Positions 24,401-36,010 are shown, counted from the stretch's first letter. The stretch is 64,000 nt of DNA from Theobroma cacao (GCF_000208745.1 NC_030855.1:7202166-7266165); one strand, 5' to 3'. Notes: a model not told the origin generated them from the letters alone. Made by a program: numbers and translations.

Positions 24401-27400
24401 CAATATTTACGCAAAACACTAAATTTTAAAAATTTAAGATCTATAATTTATTTTTGTATATAAAAAATCAATGAATTACCCTGGAAGTTTAATACATAAA
24501 TGATGAGATTCATAAATAATTTAAACATCAATTAAAATAAATGTACGTAATCTTCAAAAAGAATATGTAAATGTAAATACAACTAAGATAATGAAAAACA
24601 TGAATTGTCACGTAGATACTTCCATCCAACAAATTATTGCTCACTATGAATGAGATATTTTTCTAAATGGCAAGAAGAAGGTTTATATAGAACCTTTTAG
24701 CATGTTTTGTTAGGGGAATAGCTAAGTCATTCCCTTCTATTTTTTAAGGAACATTTGTTTTTTTGTTTGATTGTCACATGCTTCAAGTCTGGAATGGCTA
24801 TTCCCAAAATCAATTAAAACTACGGAATAGCTATTACTAATCATCCCTACGCTATTAGCTGTTCCATGATTGAAGAATAACCTTAAAAAATATCAAGAGT
24901 AAAATATCCTTTACAAGTTTAAAAAATCACATACTCCAAGGAATATCCTTAAGTTCCAGTTTTACTACATGTGAATTTGATCTAATTTTCTGTCAATTTG
25001 TCCGATTATATGCTAGTTTGTTTGTTTATTGATTATTTAGTTTACTTCATTTTAATTTTTATATCAGATGGAATAGTCTTGTCGTACATGTTAAGAGTTA
25101 TTTAATTATAATAATATTTCTACTTCAATATGCAACTTCATAAATAAATAAGCATAATGCTCAAAAAAGCCTATGAACATTTAAAAAAAAATTCAAATAA
25201 GTTTTTATTTTTTATTGCGTTCAATTAAACTATTATATTTTTACTTTAGGTCAAATAAATTCTTATGACTAATTGTTAACTAATGTCATTAATCAAAATG
25301 TCAATGGTTATTTTATGCCTATGTGACATTAACATGATACTAATGTAAATAGTGAAAAAATGATATGATTATATCATTATGCCAAATTAAAGTGTCATAT
25401 CATCATCCATTATGACAAGTCAATATGTTATAGTTGTACCATATCAACATCATATGATGTAAAATGATAACTAACATTTTAACTAAGTCAACCATTAGCA
25501 ATAAGAGTTTATTTGACTCAAAATAAAAATACAAAAATTTTATTGGCTCAAAATAAAAATACAAAGACTTGATTAAATACAATAAAAGTATAATGAATTA
25601 TTTGAATTTTTCTGAATAATTTAGAGGCTTTTTTAGATATTATACAAAAAATAATTACTTGATTAGTTACATAATAAAGAAATTGAATAAATAAAAATTT
25701 AATGATCTATTAAGTCTCAGCATCAATTGATTATTTAAATCTTATATATTATAGGTCCTAATTTTCTAGCCACTAATTAGACAATATAAATTGGCAAGAA
25801 CATCCTAAAATGGAATCCAAGCAACTAAGAGAAAAAAAAAAAAAAAGGAAATTCCTTTGGACCTTGTATTGAATATTCAACCATAATAAAATGTTGTAGA
25901 ATATTATTTTTACAAGTAATAACCAATTAAAAAAAGTTATTATTGTAATTTGTGTCTCTTTAGAAAACTCTTTATTACCTTATTAGTGCCGGTCCATCAG
26001 ATTATCACTTGAAAAACAAATCAATATAAATACTTTCATATAACAATATTCACCATATAGTTTTTTAGTAACCTCAAAAATATAAAGTTATTTTTCTGAA
26101 AATCTAAATGATGACTGTGTGATATATTTTCTTAAAATTTTAATGATGATTTTGTGATAGATTCCTGAATGAGAGCATAGTAACATAACTATTGGGAATC
26201 AAGCTTCCAGTTTTTAATACAGTTAAATTTAAATTTTATTAAGAACAATTTACTTAAATAAAAATTTCAATGTTTATAAGAAAATAGGTATAATCAGATT
26301 TTCAGAGAAAAAAGAGGGAATATCATGTAATTATTATTATTATTATAAATAAGTAATTAATATTGTAATCAATTAAGGAAAGTTTATTTTAATAAGGATT
26401 TCAATGTCGTTATAGTAAAGAAATAAATAATAATAATAATAATTAATGAAGGATGAAATAGTTAATTAAATAAATTGTCAAGAGCATATATATATATATA
26501 TGTGGTTCACTTTTTGAATTTTATGAGTTGGTACTTTTATACGTAGTAATGATAATAATAGAAATTGAACATTTGAGGAAAACATGTGATAAGTTAAGAG
26601 TTAGAGATGTGATCGGTTTTGTAATTTAATCAATAATTAAATTTACTTTTCTACTAATTAAATTTGGTGATATGAGAGTAGGGTATCTTGAAGAATGGGA
26701 GAGTAGTAGCTGTAAAGAAACTTGCTATAAGCAAATCCGAAAGGGTGAAGACTGAATTTGATACTGAAGTGAAGCTTATAAGTAATGTTCATCATCGGAA
26801 CCTGGTTCGCCTCATTGGATGCTGTAGTAAAGGCCCAGAGCTTCTCCTTGTCTACCAGTACATGGCAAATGGCAGCCTTGATAAGCACTTATTTGGTACC
26901 TAATATTTTACTTTTGGATCTTGGAGTAATTAAATTGCATCAGACATGTTAACATTTGTACAATATATATTAATTTGCTATAGATTCTGAATGCAATTTC
27001 TCTTTTAAACCCCATATATAAAATAGGTGAAGGGCATGGTTCTCTGAATTGGAAACAGAGATTTGATATAATCCTGGGCACAGCCAAGGGACTTGCTTAT
27101 TTGCATGAGGAGTTCCATGCATGCATCATACATCGGGACATAAAACCTGGCAACATACTTTTGGATAGAGATTTTCAGCCCAAAATAGCAGATTTTGGAT
27201 TGGTCAGGCTGTTACCTGAGGATCAAACTCATCTTAGCACCAAATTTGCTGGAACTTTGTAAGTCCAATCATCATTTTATCTTTTCCCATTCTAAATAAC
27301 CTATATCCTTAATTATATGTAGCATCTCTCATTTGAAAAAACAGAAGATTCGAATTCAATTCTTCGATACATGCACTTAGACTTGTTGATTTTACTTATT

Positions 27401-28123
27401 TTGAAATATGTAAGGGGGAAGGGGCCGGGGTGTTTAGAAAATTCTCTTCAGTTTGTTTTGGTTATTAATGATGGTAATTATATATTGATGGAACAGTGGA
27501 TATACAGCACCAGAGTATGCAATCCATGGGCAATTATCAGAAAAGGTTGATACCTATAGTTTCGGTGTGGTTGTCCTCGAAATCATTAGCGGCCAAAAGA
27601 ACACTGACACCTCCCTTGATCCCACTGCCGAATTCCTTCTCAAACGGGTGATTTTCCTCTCTTGATCCTTCATTTATGGAATGCTAATTCATTTTCCACA
27701 CTCATCCACTTAGGTTACGCAATAAAGAAAAAATGTATGCATCAAAAATGACTTTGCAAACATAAAAATCTTCATTTTTTTTGTTATTGTGGTTTGTATA
27801 TGTTTATGTAGGCATGGAGACTATACCAAGATGACATGGCCATGGAGATAGTAGACAGAAGCTTGGACCCAACTGGATATAACTTGGAAGATATGAAAAG
27901 AATCATCCAAATTGCCTTCCTATGCACTCAATCATCGGCTGCTTTAAGGCCTACGATGTCTGAAGTGGTTGCTATGCTTAAAACAATGAGTTCCTTAGAG
28001 CCAAGACAGCCCACTAGACCTGCCTTCATTGATTCGGAAAGGAGGATTGTTCCTGAAGATAGATCCACTTCTACTGCCTCATCTAATGCAACTAATTCTA
28101 TCTCACAGGTCTCAGGTCGTTGA
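21408..28123 (+). CDS. CRK: Cysteine-rich receptor-like protein kinase (DUF26 type)
   Basis: A plasma-membrane receptor kinase, 641 residues from eight exons: 21408-21769, 22069-22472, 22586-22708, 22796-22923, 26682-26895, 27027-27258, 27497-27647 and 27812-28123. Phases are consistent and introns are GT-AG. The signal peptide is [20 protein letters not shown]. Two DUF26/Gnk2 ectodomain units carry the C-x8-C-x2-C motif ([13 protein letters not shown] and [13 protein letters not shown]). A Gly/Leu-rich membrane span lies at about 264-286. The kinase domain (about 312-585) has the Gly loop GEGGFGEVY, Lys351 in VAVKK, HRDIK with Asp448, DFG with Asp466, and GTFGYTAPEY, so catalysis looks intact. 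DTYSFG replaces the usual DVYSFG. ATG 21408 was chosen because the open frame upstream of it has no other ATG and this start gives a clean signal peptide. Length and layout fit the CRK2-like group. CRKs act in stress and defence signalling; the ligand is unknown. Confidence 0.92.
23205..23460. mobile_element. MITE copy A (partial, right half)
   Basis: The right half of the family described at 23752-24258. It has TGACATTTTAACTAAGTTAA, then GTTTATTTGA...AAATATAAAGATTTATTTGA and ends TTAGGGGCTTTTTAGAATAT, then TATGCC. The left arm was not recognised. Confidence 0.6.
23752..24258. mobile_element. MITE copy B with about 150-bp terminal inverted repeats
   Basis: The left end ATAAGGCATAATATCTAAAA, then AAGTCC...AGAAAATTCAAATAAAC, is the reverse complement, with mismatches, of the right end ...GTTTATTTGAATTTTCTTGA...TTAAACTTTATGCTTAAT. 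Pairing continues inward through TCAAATAAACTCTTATAATT for about 150 bp. The centre holds ATGACATGATAT-like sequence. There is no reading frame. Sibling copies lie at 23205-23460, 25149-25646 and about 49268-49665. Confidence 0.75.
25149..25646. mobile_element. MITE copy C with long terminal inverted repeats
   Basis: Starts TAAGCATAATGCTCAAAAAA, then GCCTATGAAC, and ends TTTAGAGGCTTTTTTAGATA, then TTATAC; the ends are inverted relative to each other. Internally it shares ATGACATTTTAACTAAGTCA-type sequence with copies A and B. A short local duplication, CTCAAAATAAAAATACAAA, occurs twice near 25515-25565. Confidence 0.7.
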
Positions 28124-29050
28124 TTTTTCTTTTTAAAAAAATTTCTAAGATCAAATGAGTACAATCAGAAATTGCTTTATTATTTTCTAAAGTTTGTAGT
28201 CATTTTTCTTTTTTTACTTGTTAATTAAGAAAGGTTTCTTCAATTGTACAATTACTTCCTTGAATTGTTTAATTGTAATTTGTATGCACCAACGTCCAAA
28301 TATGAAAATAAAACAACTCTTCCGCATGTAAGATTATTTTCTTTGAATTTCTCTCCATCATGGTACATTTTTCCATTAAGTAACCAAACGGTTGCTGCAT
28401 TCAAGGATTATTAACGCTAGTTGAAAAATATGTCTTATAAACTATAGCCAATAAAAAAAGATTGAAACTTCGTTAATTATTTTTAGACTAAGTTTTTTAT
28501 TTTGGGCTCGATTTATTGAATAATTTAATATTTGATGATAAATTGGTGCGTAAGGTAGATGATTCAGAAATTGGATGGTTTTGGTTTCATTAATTTTTGT
28601 TTTCTTATATACTTTACGAACTAATCCTCTTGGACATTTTCAAATAAAAAAAAGTCATGTTTGTTGGAAATTAAAAAATAATAAAAAAATCATGACTACT
28701 AGAAAAAACAAATAGTGGTGATATTTTAAACAGTCACAATTGTGTCTGTGGGGAATAAGCACCTATATCTATAAAAAGACTTCCTTTGGAACAACAAAAG
28801 ATACAGACTTCCTTTGAAATAACAGAAGACACAGAAAACAATATAACAACAATCTCTTATTCCTTCTCCATATGCATCAAGTTTTCTTCTATATCGCTTT
28901 CTATGTCGTTTTGCTACAAAAAAATCCTATAGAAGTTTGATAATCTTGTAATACTTCTGTGAGTCTCAGTGCATTGATTTTGTCAGTGCAAAACACCGTC
29001 AATTATTGAGTTTCATTATATCTTTGAAATTTATATGTCGGTAAGCAAAA
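28124..29050. other. CRK 3' flank with possible LTR-like sequence
   Basis: The CRK 3' untranslated region probably occupies the first 200 bp; AATAAAAC near 28305 could serve for polyadenylation. Positions about 28700-29000 look like part of an LTR: TATCTATAAAAAGACTTCC (a TATA-like box), a local duplication of CAGACTTCCTTTG-type sequence, then a CTTGTAATACTTCTGTGAGT tail. No ends could be fixed. Confidence 0.4.
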
Positions 29051-29059
29051 GCGGCTCAA

Positions 29060-29480
29060 TAAGCTTAACTTAAAGCTAAATATTCAAATGAGACTTTTTC
29101 TTTTATTCTTCTAGCTTTTTGAGATGCAAAATCTCTAATTATGCTTTTATAATAGGTTCTACTAATATTTCTTTTTCAATTGATAAAAAAGTCAATCCAT
29201 TAATCTTTCTCGAAACATTACTGATTTTAAATAAGATTTTATTAATTTTAATTTTGAAAAACTTTTTTTCACTGAAGCAAGACGTATTGAAAATATTAAC
29301 ATTATTCTAAAAGCAATATATGCATTTGGAAATAAATCAAGTCTTCTTATAGAATTAAATATATTGATTAGATTGTTATGTTTCATTTGTATAATTTCTT
29401 TTAAAAATTTTAGCTCTAATAATTAAACAAAAAAGATAATTTGTTTTATATATAGAAAAAAACAGTTGGAGATCATTAAA
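29060..29480 (-). pseudogene. hAT-type transposase C-terminus (dimerisation region)
   Basis: Minus-strand translation at 29192-29386 gives FPNAYIAFRIMLIFSIRLAS, followed by VKKSFSKLKLIKSYLKSVMF and RERLMD. This closely matches the conserved hAT dimerisation signature of plant TTF/zinc-finger-type hAT proteins (ASAERSFSKLKLIK...RSTM.QERL). Recognisable sequence extends a little beyond both ends of that frame with stops. Only the last part of the protein is present, so this is a dead fragment of a class II transposon. Confidence 0.8.
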
Positions 29481-30690
29481 TACAAATTACTTTTAGTTGA
29501 TTAGAGATAGGAGAAACAAATGAGAAAAAAATAGCTATTAGAGATTAAATACAAAATTAATAGCATTGTAGGAATTGAAATGTGATAAAAAATTGAGATT
29601 TATTAGCCACATAATTATTAGATAAATAGTTGGAGATCATGAAAGTGAGAGAATATGCTATTTTATTAATTAATTTTTAATAGACAATGAGATAAATAGT
29701 TGAAAATTAATAATGATGTGGAAGTGAAAGAAAATAGATATTTATTAGATATGAGATAATAGGTAGATATTTTATTAATTATCTTCATTTTTTTATAATA
29801 ATAATATAATTAATTGTATTATTATAGAACCTTTTTAAATTTGGAGCCTAAAACCTTTGCTCTGATGGTTTTATCCACCCGATAACTCTTTTGTACACTA
29901 CAAAATAAGCGAATAAGACCTTAAAGAAAGTGACATTATTATATGTCTTGAAACTAACTTCTTGATTTTTAAATTTCATGTTCTAACAATAAGGTTTTAT
30001 TTCACTTCAACTTAGTGCAAGTGGAATACTAAGGGAATTGATTTCTGTTTTTTTTTTTAAATTGAGCTGGGTTGATGTTGACGAAGAAAATAGTAAAATT
30101 GTTTTCTCTTTATAAATCCAATTAAAACAAAGGTCATTTACTCCTCTTTGTTAAAAACGAAGAATCAAAGTTCAAAGGCACGAAGCAACGAAGCAGATTT
30201 ATTTTTTGCACAAAGCAGTAGTCCCATAAATCGAGAGATGCTGCACCCTCTCATGTGTTCAAAAAAAAAAAAGGACATATGATTTCTGCAATTGAGGGAA
30301 GGCTGGATGAAGTGCCTTACGATCCAAGCAAAGAAGAAGGTAACATGGCTATGATATTCAACGTTCTAAACGCCTTGGGATCATTGGTTTTGCTTTTGGG
30401 TTTGAAGACCTCAATCTTATGCTTGAAATTTTGGTGTTGCATGGTTTCTATAACTTTTCCTTTCTTTTAGTCAAACGAAAATGGACAATCAGGACGCCCA
30501 ACCCCTTTTTATGGAAACCTCTTCATCCTCTGGCTAAACCACTGGGCCATGTTTAGGCCTTGTAATTTACATCCATTAATCAAACAATTATGGACTTGTT
30601 TGATTACCAACTTATCACGTTGTCATTGAGGCTGGGTTTACCTATTAAGCAGTACAAAACAAAGAGTTTTTCATCAAATTACAAGATAAA
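29481..30690. other. hAT 3' flank and unassigned sequence
   Basis: Positions 29460-29770 repeat an AGTTGGAGATCAT...AGAGAATA...TTTTATTAATTA passage, probably subterminal repeats of the hAT element. Further on, at 30277-30350, a short, less AT-rich frame reads MISAIEGRLDEVPYDPSKEEG and then meets a GTAACATGG donor-like site. It could be an exon fragment of an unknown gene, but nothing else supports it. The rest shows nothing. Confidence 0.4.
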
Positions 30691-31600
30691 AGCATGTTTG
30701 GTTTGATTTTTTTTTAATTTAAAAGTTATTATAAAGTTCTTATAAAAAATAATAGTTTCTAAAATTAAATTAAAATTGTTTGGTAAATTAACTTTTTATA
30801 AGCTCTTTTTTATAGATAAGTTGTTTGACAAAACAACTTATATAAACTCTAACTTTAGTTAAAATTTTCATAAAGGGTATTTAATAAAAAACTTTTTATT
30901 AATCACGAATTTCCTTGTTCAAAATAAAAAAAAATTAACTTTAGTTTTTATATATTTAAAATAAATTTTTGAAAACATAAAAGGATTTTTATATAACATA
31001 AAGTTTATAATTAATAATAAATTATAAAACAAGAGTCCAGCAAACAATTTATAAGTAACACATAATTTATAAATAATTTTTTATTAAATAATAATAAATA
31101 AATAAAATCAAGAGAAAAATTGAATCAAATAAAAAAATGAGAGATGAAAGAAAGAAGTGAGTCCACTACTAAAACCCTTAACCCCAACAATGGAGGAGAA
31201 CCCATAAAAGAAAAAGAGAAGTCTAGGGTGGTAGTAATAATTTAGAAAAATCACATTTTGCTATTGATGTCCTTACCAATAAAGTTCACTTCCATGAACA
31301 ATATTATCTCAACAACCATAATCAACAAATATTATTTCAATTTTTATCTAATTTATCTCAACAACCATTGACCTATTTAATTAATTATTTCAATCATAAT
31401 TATCAAATATTATATGCACCATAAAGAAGTTAAGAATAAATAAACATCACATAATTGTCATATCAAACAATAAATCGAGAAATATCAATTAATAAAGAGA
31501 GTTTTCAAAGTCCAAAAAAAAAGATAGAAAGTAAAATGAAGAACAAAATAGAAAGAAAAAGAAGAAATAATACTTGAATGCAGTTTTGAATTTTGAATCT
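30685..31600. mobile_element. Possible hAT/MITE left part, split by the 3-kb solo LTR
   Basis: The left end GCATGTTTGGTTTGATTTTT, then AAGTTCTTATAAAAAATAAT, is loosely reverse-complementary to the sequence ending at about 34932 (...AAGAACTTTTTACGAAATCC, then TGTTTGGCCC...GCCAGGCCAAACAGGCAC). A low-complexity element with such ends would then span both sides of the LTR at 31606-34590. The repeat is weak and the low-complexity content makes it uncertain. Confidence 0.35.
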
Positions 31601-31605
31601 TCTTT

Positions 31606-33511
31606 TGTAAAGCCTGACCTTATAAAATACTTGTCATGACATACATGTGATGATAGCATGATTGCATGCTAGAAAAGTCCTGAAAAATTTACAAAAGTAG
31701 GTATTGTACCTAGAGGTACAACAAAGTTAATTTAAGTCTCGAACTAGATCAAATAGGAATTTTAAGGTGACATTAAGAGCTTCACAGCCCAGGGATGACT
31801 CAAAATGGTAATTCAGAGTTTGAAGATCAATTTGGAGTCAAACCGAAATTTTCACTATCTAGGGGTAAAATGGTCATTTGCCACTTAGAAACAAAATGAG
31901 AATTTTTAGAAAAGATTTGTTGGTCCCATTTGACTTATTGGAGTATGATTTGATTATTGGAGTATGATTTGAGGTTTAGAAGTAAAAACTTTAATTTCGG
32001 TATAAATTGGAGTATAGGGGCGAAATGGTAATTTTGTCACCTCGGGGTAAATCGGTAATTTTGCACCCCCAGAGCATTTTTCCAGCACAAGGTCTTCACC
32101 CATCATCCTTTATGACCCTTGAATAATGTGTGGAGGAGAGAGAAAGCTTAGTAGTTAAGAAATTACAAATGGACCAATAATGTGATGACAAGTGTCAAGC
32201 TTAGAATATTTTATTATTTAGCTTAAAAATCAGCATAAATCAGCCTATTATCTCTCCAAATATTTGGCCAAGCAAAGAAAAGAGGGAAACAAAGGAAGAA
32301 CAAACCCTAGGTGAAGAATTTCAAGAGAAAAAGTGTGGAAAATCAAGGAAAACAAGTGAAAAATGTAGGATTTTTTAATTTAAACTTGAAATCTATTTTC
32401 CTTAAGCATTTCTCCTTATTTTTCATGGTTAAATTACATATTTTCATGATGAATTCATGACTGGTCAAAATGGGTATGGAGAGAGAAAGATGTTGGATTG
32501 ATTTGATTTTTAGATATGTTAGTGTTTTTAGTTAGTTTAGCATATTTAGAAGAAAAAGAACAAGAAAAGAATCCATTTTCCCGATGAATCTTCATTGGTC
32601 GAATCTTCCTTGATGTGTGTGGGTGATGGATTGCTATTATTTCAAGAGAAATGGCTTAGAAAATGATGAATAATGGTGAGAAAAATTAAGTAGGAAAAAT
32701 CACGGTGTTAGTGCACTGTAATGGCCAAATTTTTTCATGAAGAAATTGGAGGGTTTTGATGCTGAAATTGGTGTTATTTGAATAATGTTTGGTGAATTGA
32801 GGTATTAAAAAAGAAATGGAGCAATTTGGAGCTAAATTGGACGTGTTGGCCAATTAATCGGGTGATAAGTCGAATTAGGCTAATACCGGGGATTAGATGG
32901 TTACCAGTGCATTTTGCATTTCATATCATGCATTAGTAGTCTAAATTAGTTTAAATTCAATTTAGTACTAATGAAGCAAGTTTCTCAATTTTGTACTGTG
33001 TTAAGGTGGTGAGTCCTCCGATAAAGGCAAGGGAATTGCACCCGAGGACCAGTAATCTGAGTACTTTGAAAATCTCCATTCTAGACATTGTGAGTAACCT
33101 TATCATCATTTTAATTATCTAAAGTATGTTTTAACTCGATTTTGGTGAAATTTTATGAAAATGAGTTAAATGGCAAATTTTAGGTTTTATAAACAAAAAT
33201 GTGTTTAAATGAAACGATTTTATAAATTGTCTTGAAACGAAATAACGATTTTGAAAATAGGGTAATTGGAGACCACCAGTATGTTGTAAATTTATGATTG
33301 AAAATTGATGGCTTATGTTATATTGTTATTGTGTTGGCATGACTGGCTGGGCTGTGTTTTATAAATTGTATGAATTATTTTATTTTACCTTTATAGGTTG
33401 GGTAATAAAATATTAGCCCTGTCATGCTGTCAAAATTTTATTGTATGGTGGGTTTAGCTTGCTGCAGTAGGCGGATTCTGTGAACCAGACTATTAGAAGG
33501 GCATGGAATCC

Positions 33512-33561
<50 letters not shown>

Positions 33562-34590
33562 CTCGGTTTGAGAGGCGCGTAGGGTATCTTCTGAGGTATG
33601 GTTAGAGTTCATATCACGCCGAACCACCTCGTGATGATGAACTCCGCTAACGCCAAGGAACGGCTGTGTTTTTTAAACTAATAATTTGTTTACGTGTATA
33701 CAAAATTTTTAACAACCGTGGCGGACTTGGTTAGATACCTCGGCCAAGGTATCCCCGAGAATGATTTTGGCAGGAGCCAAGCTTTTAAAATACTCATAAG
33801 CCATGTTGATTATTTAAATGAAATGAGTATTTATGTTATGAAAAACATATTTAGATGGAATGTTTTAATAGTCTCCTTTTACTCGACTTTAGATCTTTTG
33901 AATGATGTTTGTTTACTCACTAGGATTATAAAATCTCACCACTCTCCTTTCCACCCATTTCAGGTTCAAATTAGGTTGTAAATAGCTGAGTTCATCGAGG
34001 ACTGCCCTTGGATTTGCATTCCTTCAAACTATAGGTTCACAGTCCTCTTTACTTTTGTTTATTCGGGGAGGGCCACTTGTTATTGTAAATTAAATTAAAT
34101 ATTCTGACTTATTGTGTTACAGTATGTATGAATTTATTTAGCTTTTACTCTACAAAAATTATTTACATATAACTCTATAAATATTGTTTATAAGAAAATA
34201 GAATATTTTACTTAATATTTCTTTTATTTTCTTATTATATCCAAATAATTGCAATTTCGTTCTAAATGAAGATTTTAGACTTTAAAACTCATTTTGGATT
34301 ATGAATTATGTGTTTTGTACTCGCTTACTACATTTTTAGAGGATTTCGAGATTTTTGAGAAAAAATGACCAAAATGCCCTTGTGAGGAAAATTTTAATTT
34401 TTTCTATTGTTTTGAATTGGAAATAATTTATAATCTCTCAAAACATGATTTTAGCAACTAATACTCACGGGGAAGCGAGAAAAATTGATATTAAGCCTTG
34501 CGAGATTTCGATTGACATTTCGAGTAATGAATGTCTATCAGGATGTCGCGGCGGTTGTCAAGGGCTCGATGGGAGTTTCGGGTTGTGACA
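31606..34590 (+). mobile_element. Solo LTR, 2.99 kb, second copy of the TGTAAA...TGTGACA family
   Basis: Runs from TGTAAAGCCTGACCTTATAA to GGTTGTGACA and is flanked by the 5-bp direct repeat TCTTT (31601-31605 and 34591-34595). Its reverse complement aligns with the element at 2883-5985 along its length: CCGCGAC near the end, CTTGCGAG/CTTGCAAG, GGTCATTTTTTCTCAAAAAT, AAAACACATAATTCAT, GAATAAACAAAAGTAAAGAG and ATCTCACC...CCACCCATTTCAGGTT. It contains no retrotransposon protein. The 95-residue frame at 33694-33981 is an accident inside the LTR. A TA microsatellite at 33514-33557 is specific to this copy. Confidence 0.87.
33514..33557. repeat. (AT)n microsatellite, about 22 units
   Basis: An uninterrupted AT dinucleotide run of 44 bases inside the solo LTR. 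It is absent at the corresponding place of the sibling copy at 2883-5985. Confidence 0.95.
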
Positions 34591-34595
34591 TCTTT

Positions 34596-35243
34596 TTTTT
34601 TAATTTTTGTAAGAACAAAAAAAAATCTTAAAATGATGATTTGCAAAAAGGGAGAGAGGAGAGGGAGATCGATAGGGAGAGAATGAGGAGTGTTTTTTTA
34701 GAGAGGATCTTTTTGAGAAAAAATAGCTCTCCTAAAAGCTGGCATGTTTTAAAAAAAAAACAAAAGAGAAAAAAAAGCTCCTAATTGGAGCCTTTTTATA
34801 AGGCTTTTTTTTAGATTTTATTCTTTAAAAAAAAGTTACTTTTTTTAAGAACTTTTTACGAAATCCTGTTTGGCCCAACTTTTGCTTTTAAGCAATAGAT
34901 AAGCTAAATATAAGCCAGGCCAAACAGGCACTAAGTATTCTTTCCTTACTTGATATGCATGATAGTGTATGTGATATGCATGAAAAACGTATGTTTGTTG
35001 GACTAAAGGATTTTTTTATATTCATATATGATCTTGATGTGGATGATGTTATTGTTGTGTCTTCTATAATTGACAAACTTTCCTTCTTATGAAAAGACAC
35101 TAAGTAATTTTTAAAGTATAATGATGTCAATGTGTAAATACCATCAAGGTCTATGTGATAGGTGGGCATATGGCATTCCTATTATATATCAAGATATAAT
35201 GATGTCAATATGTAAATATCCTCAAGCTCAGTATGATAAGGGG
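34596..35243. other. Flank of the solo LTR; about 80-bp duplication at 35090-35240
   Basis: Purine-rich GAGAGAGGAGAGGGAGATCG near 34653 and low-complexity A/T tracts follow the LTR. From about 35110 to 35240 the passage TATAATGATGTCAATGTGTA...TCTATGTGATA is repeated as TATAATGATGTCAATATGTA...CAGTATGATA. No gene is seen; the 93-residue minus frame at 34888 is unconvincing. Confidence 0.5.
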
Positions 35244-35625
35244 TGACAACTCTATTATGTAGAGTTATTTTGTCACATTTTGGATACTTAAGTAGCTAAG
35301 TCATTGAGATTTTAGGTTTGAAATTTAGTATTTTAGTTTCTTTTCTTAATTAAGTTCAATGCATGTTGAGTAGTTTGGTTTAAGTTATTTAGTTTAATTT
35401 TATATTAAATTTCTTTGCATTACTTTAAGTTTAGTTATTGTTGATCTATTTTATTGCTTTTGTAGAAAATTTTATGAAAGTGCTTTATTTGGTGATAATT
35501 CGTGCAAGTATGGTGATAGTTTTGTTTGTATATGATGTTGTATATTCAGCATAACGCTCACTACAGAAGTTCAATTGACTTGATTCTTTAGTCATTGGAA
35601 AGTTAAGAGATAGGGCTATAACTTT
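35244..35625 (+). mobile_element. LTR fragment of the TGATAACTCTAT family
   Basis: Starts TGACAACTCTATTATGTAGA, then GTTATTTTGTCACATTTTGG, and matches the first 350-400 bp of the LTRs at 36011, 37814 (inverted) and 45749: an AGCTAAGTC...GAGATTTTAGGTTTG phrase, TTAATTTTATATTAA, then a TTAAGAGATAGGGCTATAAC end. The sequence then changes abruptly, so the copy is 3'-truncated or is a 5' LTR broken by deletion. Confidence 0.65.
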
Positions 35626-36010
35626 CATGTTTAACACTTTTCCCAATTCATATCAAATAGAGATTAAACTCGTGTTGGAAAAGGCTAAACTGTTGCCATT
35701 TTTGCACAAGGCATCACAAGAAAATAAGGGTCACGGCCTTGGAAAGAAGAAGGCTGTGGCACCCTTGATGCCCAAGGTCCCACACACACACACAAGAAGT
35801 CCATTCAAAAGTTAGCTTTCATTTGAATTTATGCATGAATTTAAAGATTATTTGTATTTTACCTTAAGTTTGAATTGTGGGATAATTTTTGAGGAAAACT
35901 TGGAAAATCATGACTTGGTAAGTTTTTATCTTTTGAAAAGTCTTCTAATTAATTTTCTTTGTTTTTTTTTCTTTTCCTCAAGGACTAACAAAATCTTAAT
36001 TTGGGGGGTG
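35626..36010 (+). other. Internal remnant and polypurine tract before an LTR
   Basis: A short stretch between two LTR pieces, ending AATTTGGGGGGTG directly before TGATAATTCTATTTTATAGA. A G-rich polypurine tract against the 3' LTR is where plus-strand DNA synthesis primes in LTR retrotransposons. The 62-residue frame at 35627 (Lys-rich) may be a scrap of gag or simply chance. Almost all of the internal coding region has been lost. Confidence 0.6.

Larger units (their letters stand above)
22924..26681 (+). other. CRK intron 4, 3.76 kb, MITE-filled
   Basis: The intron separates the exon ending [10 protein letters not shown] from the one starting [14 protein letters not shown], so the nucleotide-binding loop and the catalytic lysine are joined only after splicing. 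Donor AAG|GTAAGC and acceptor GAGAGTAG|GGT are canonical. It is far longer than the other introns of the gene (87-553 bp), and the excess consists of AT-rich repeats, including three copies of a single MITE family. No coding sequence is inside. Confidence 0.85.

Noticed and set aside
33694..33981. 95-residue frame in the second 3-kb LTR
   Set aside because: Not conserved in the sibling LTR at 2883-5985.
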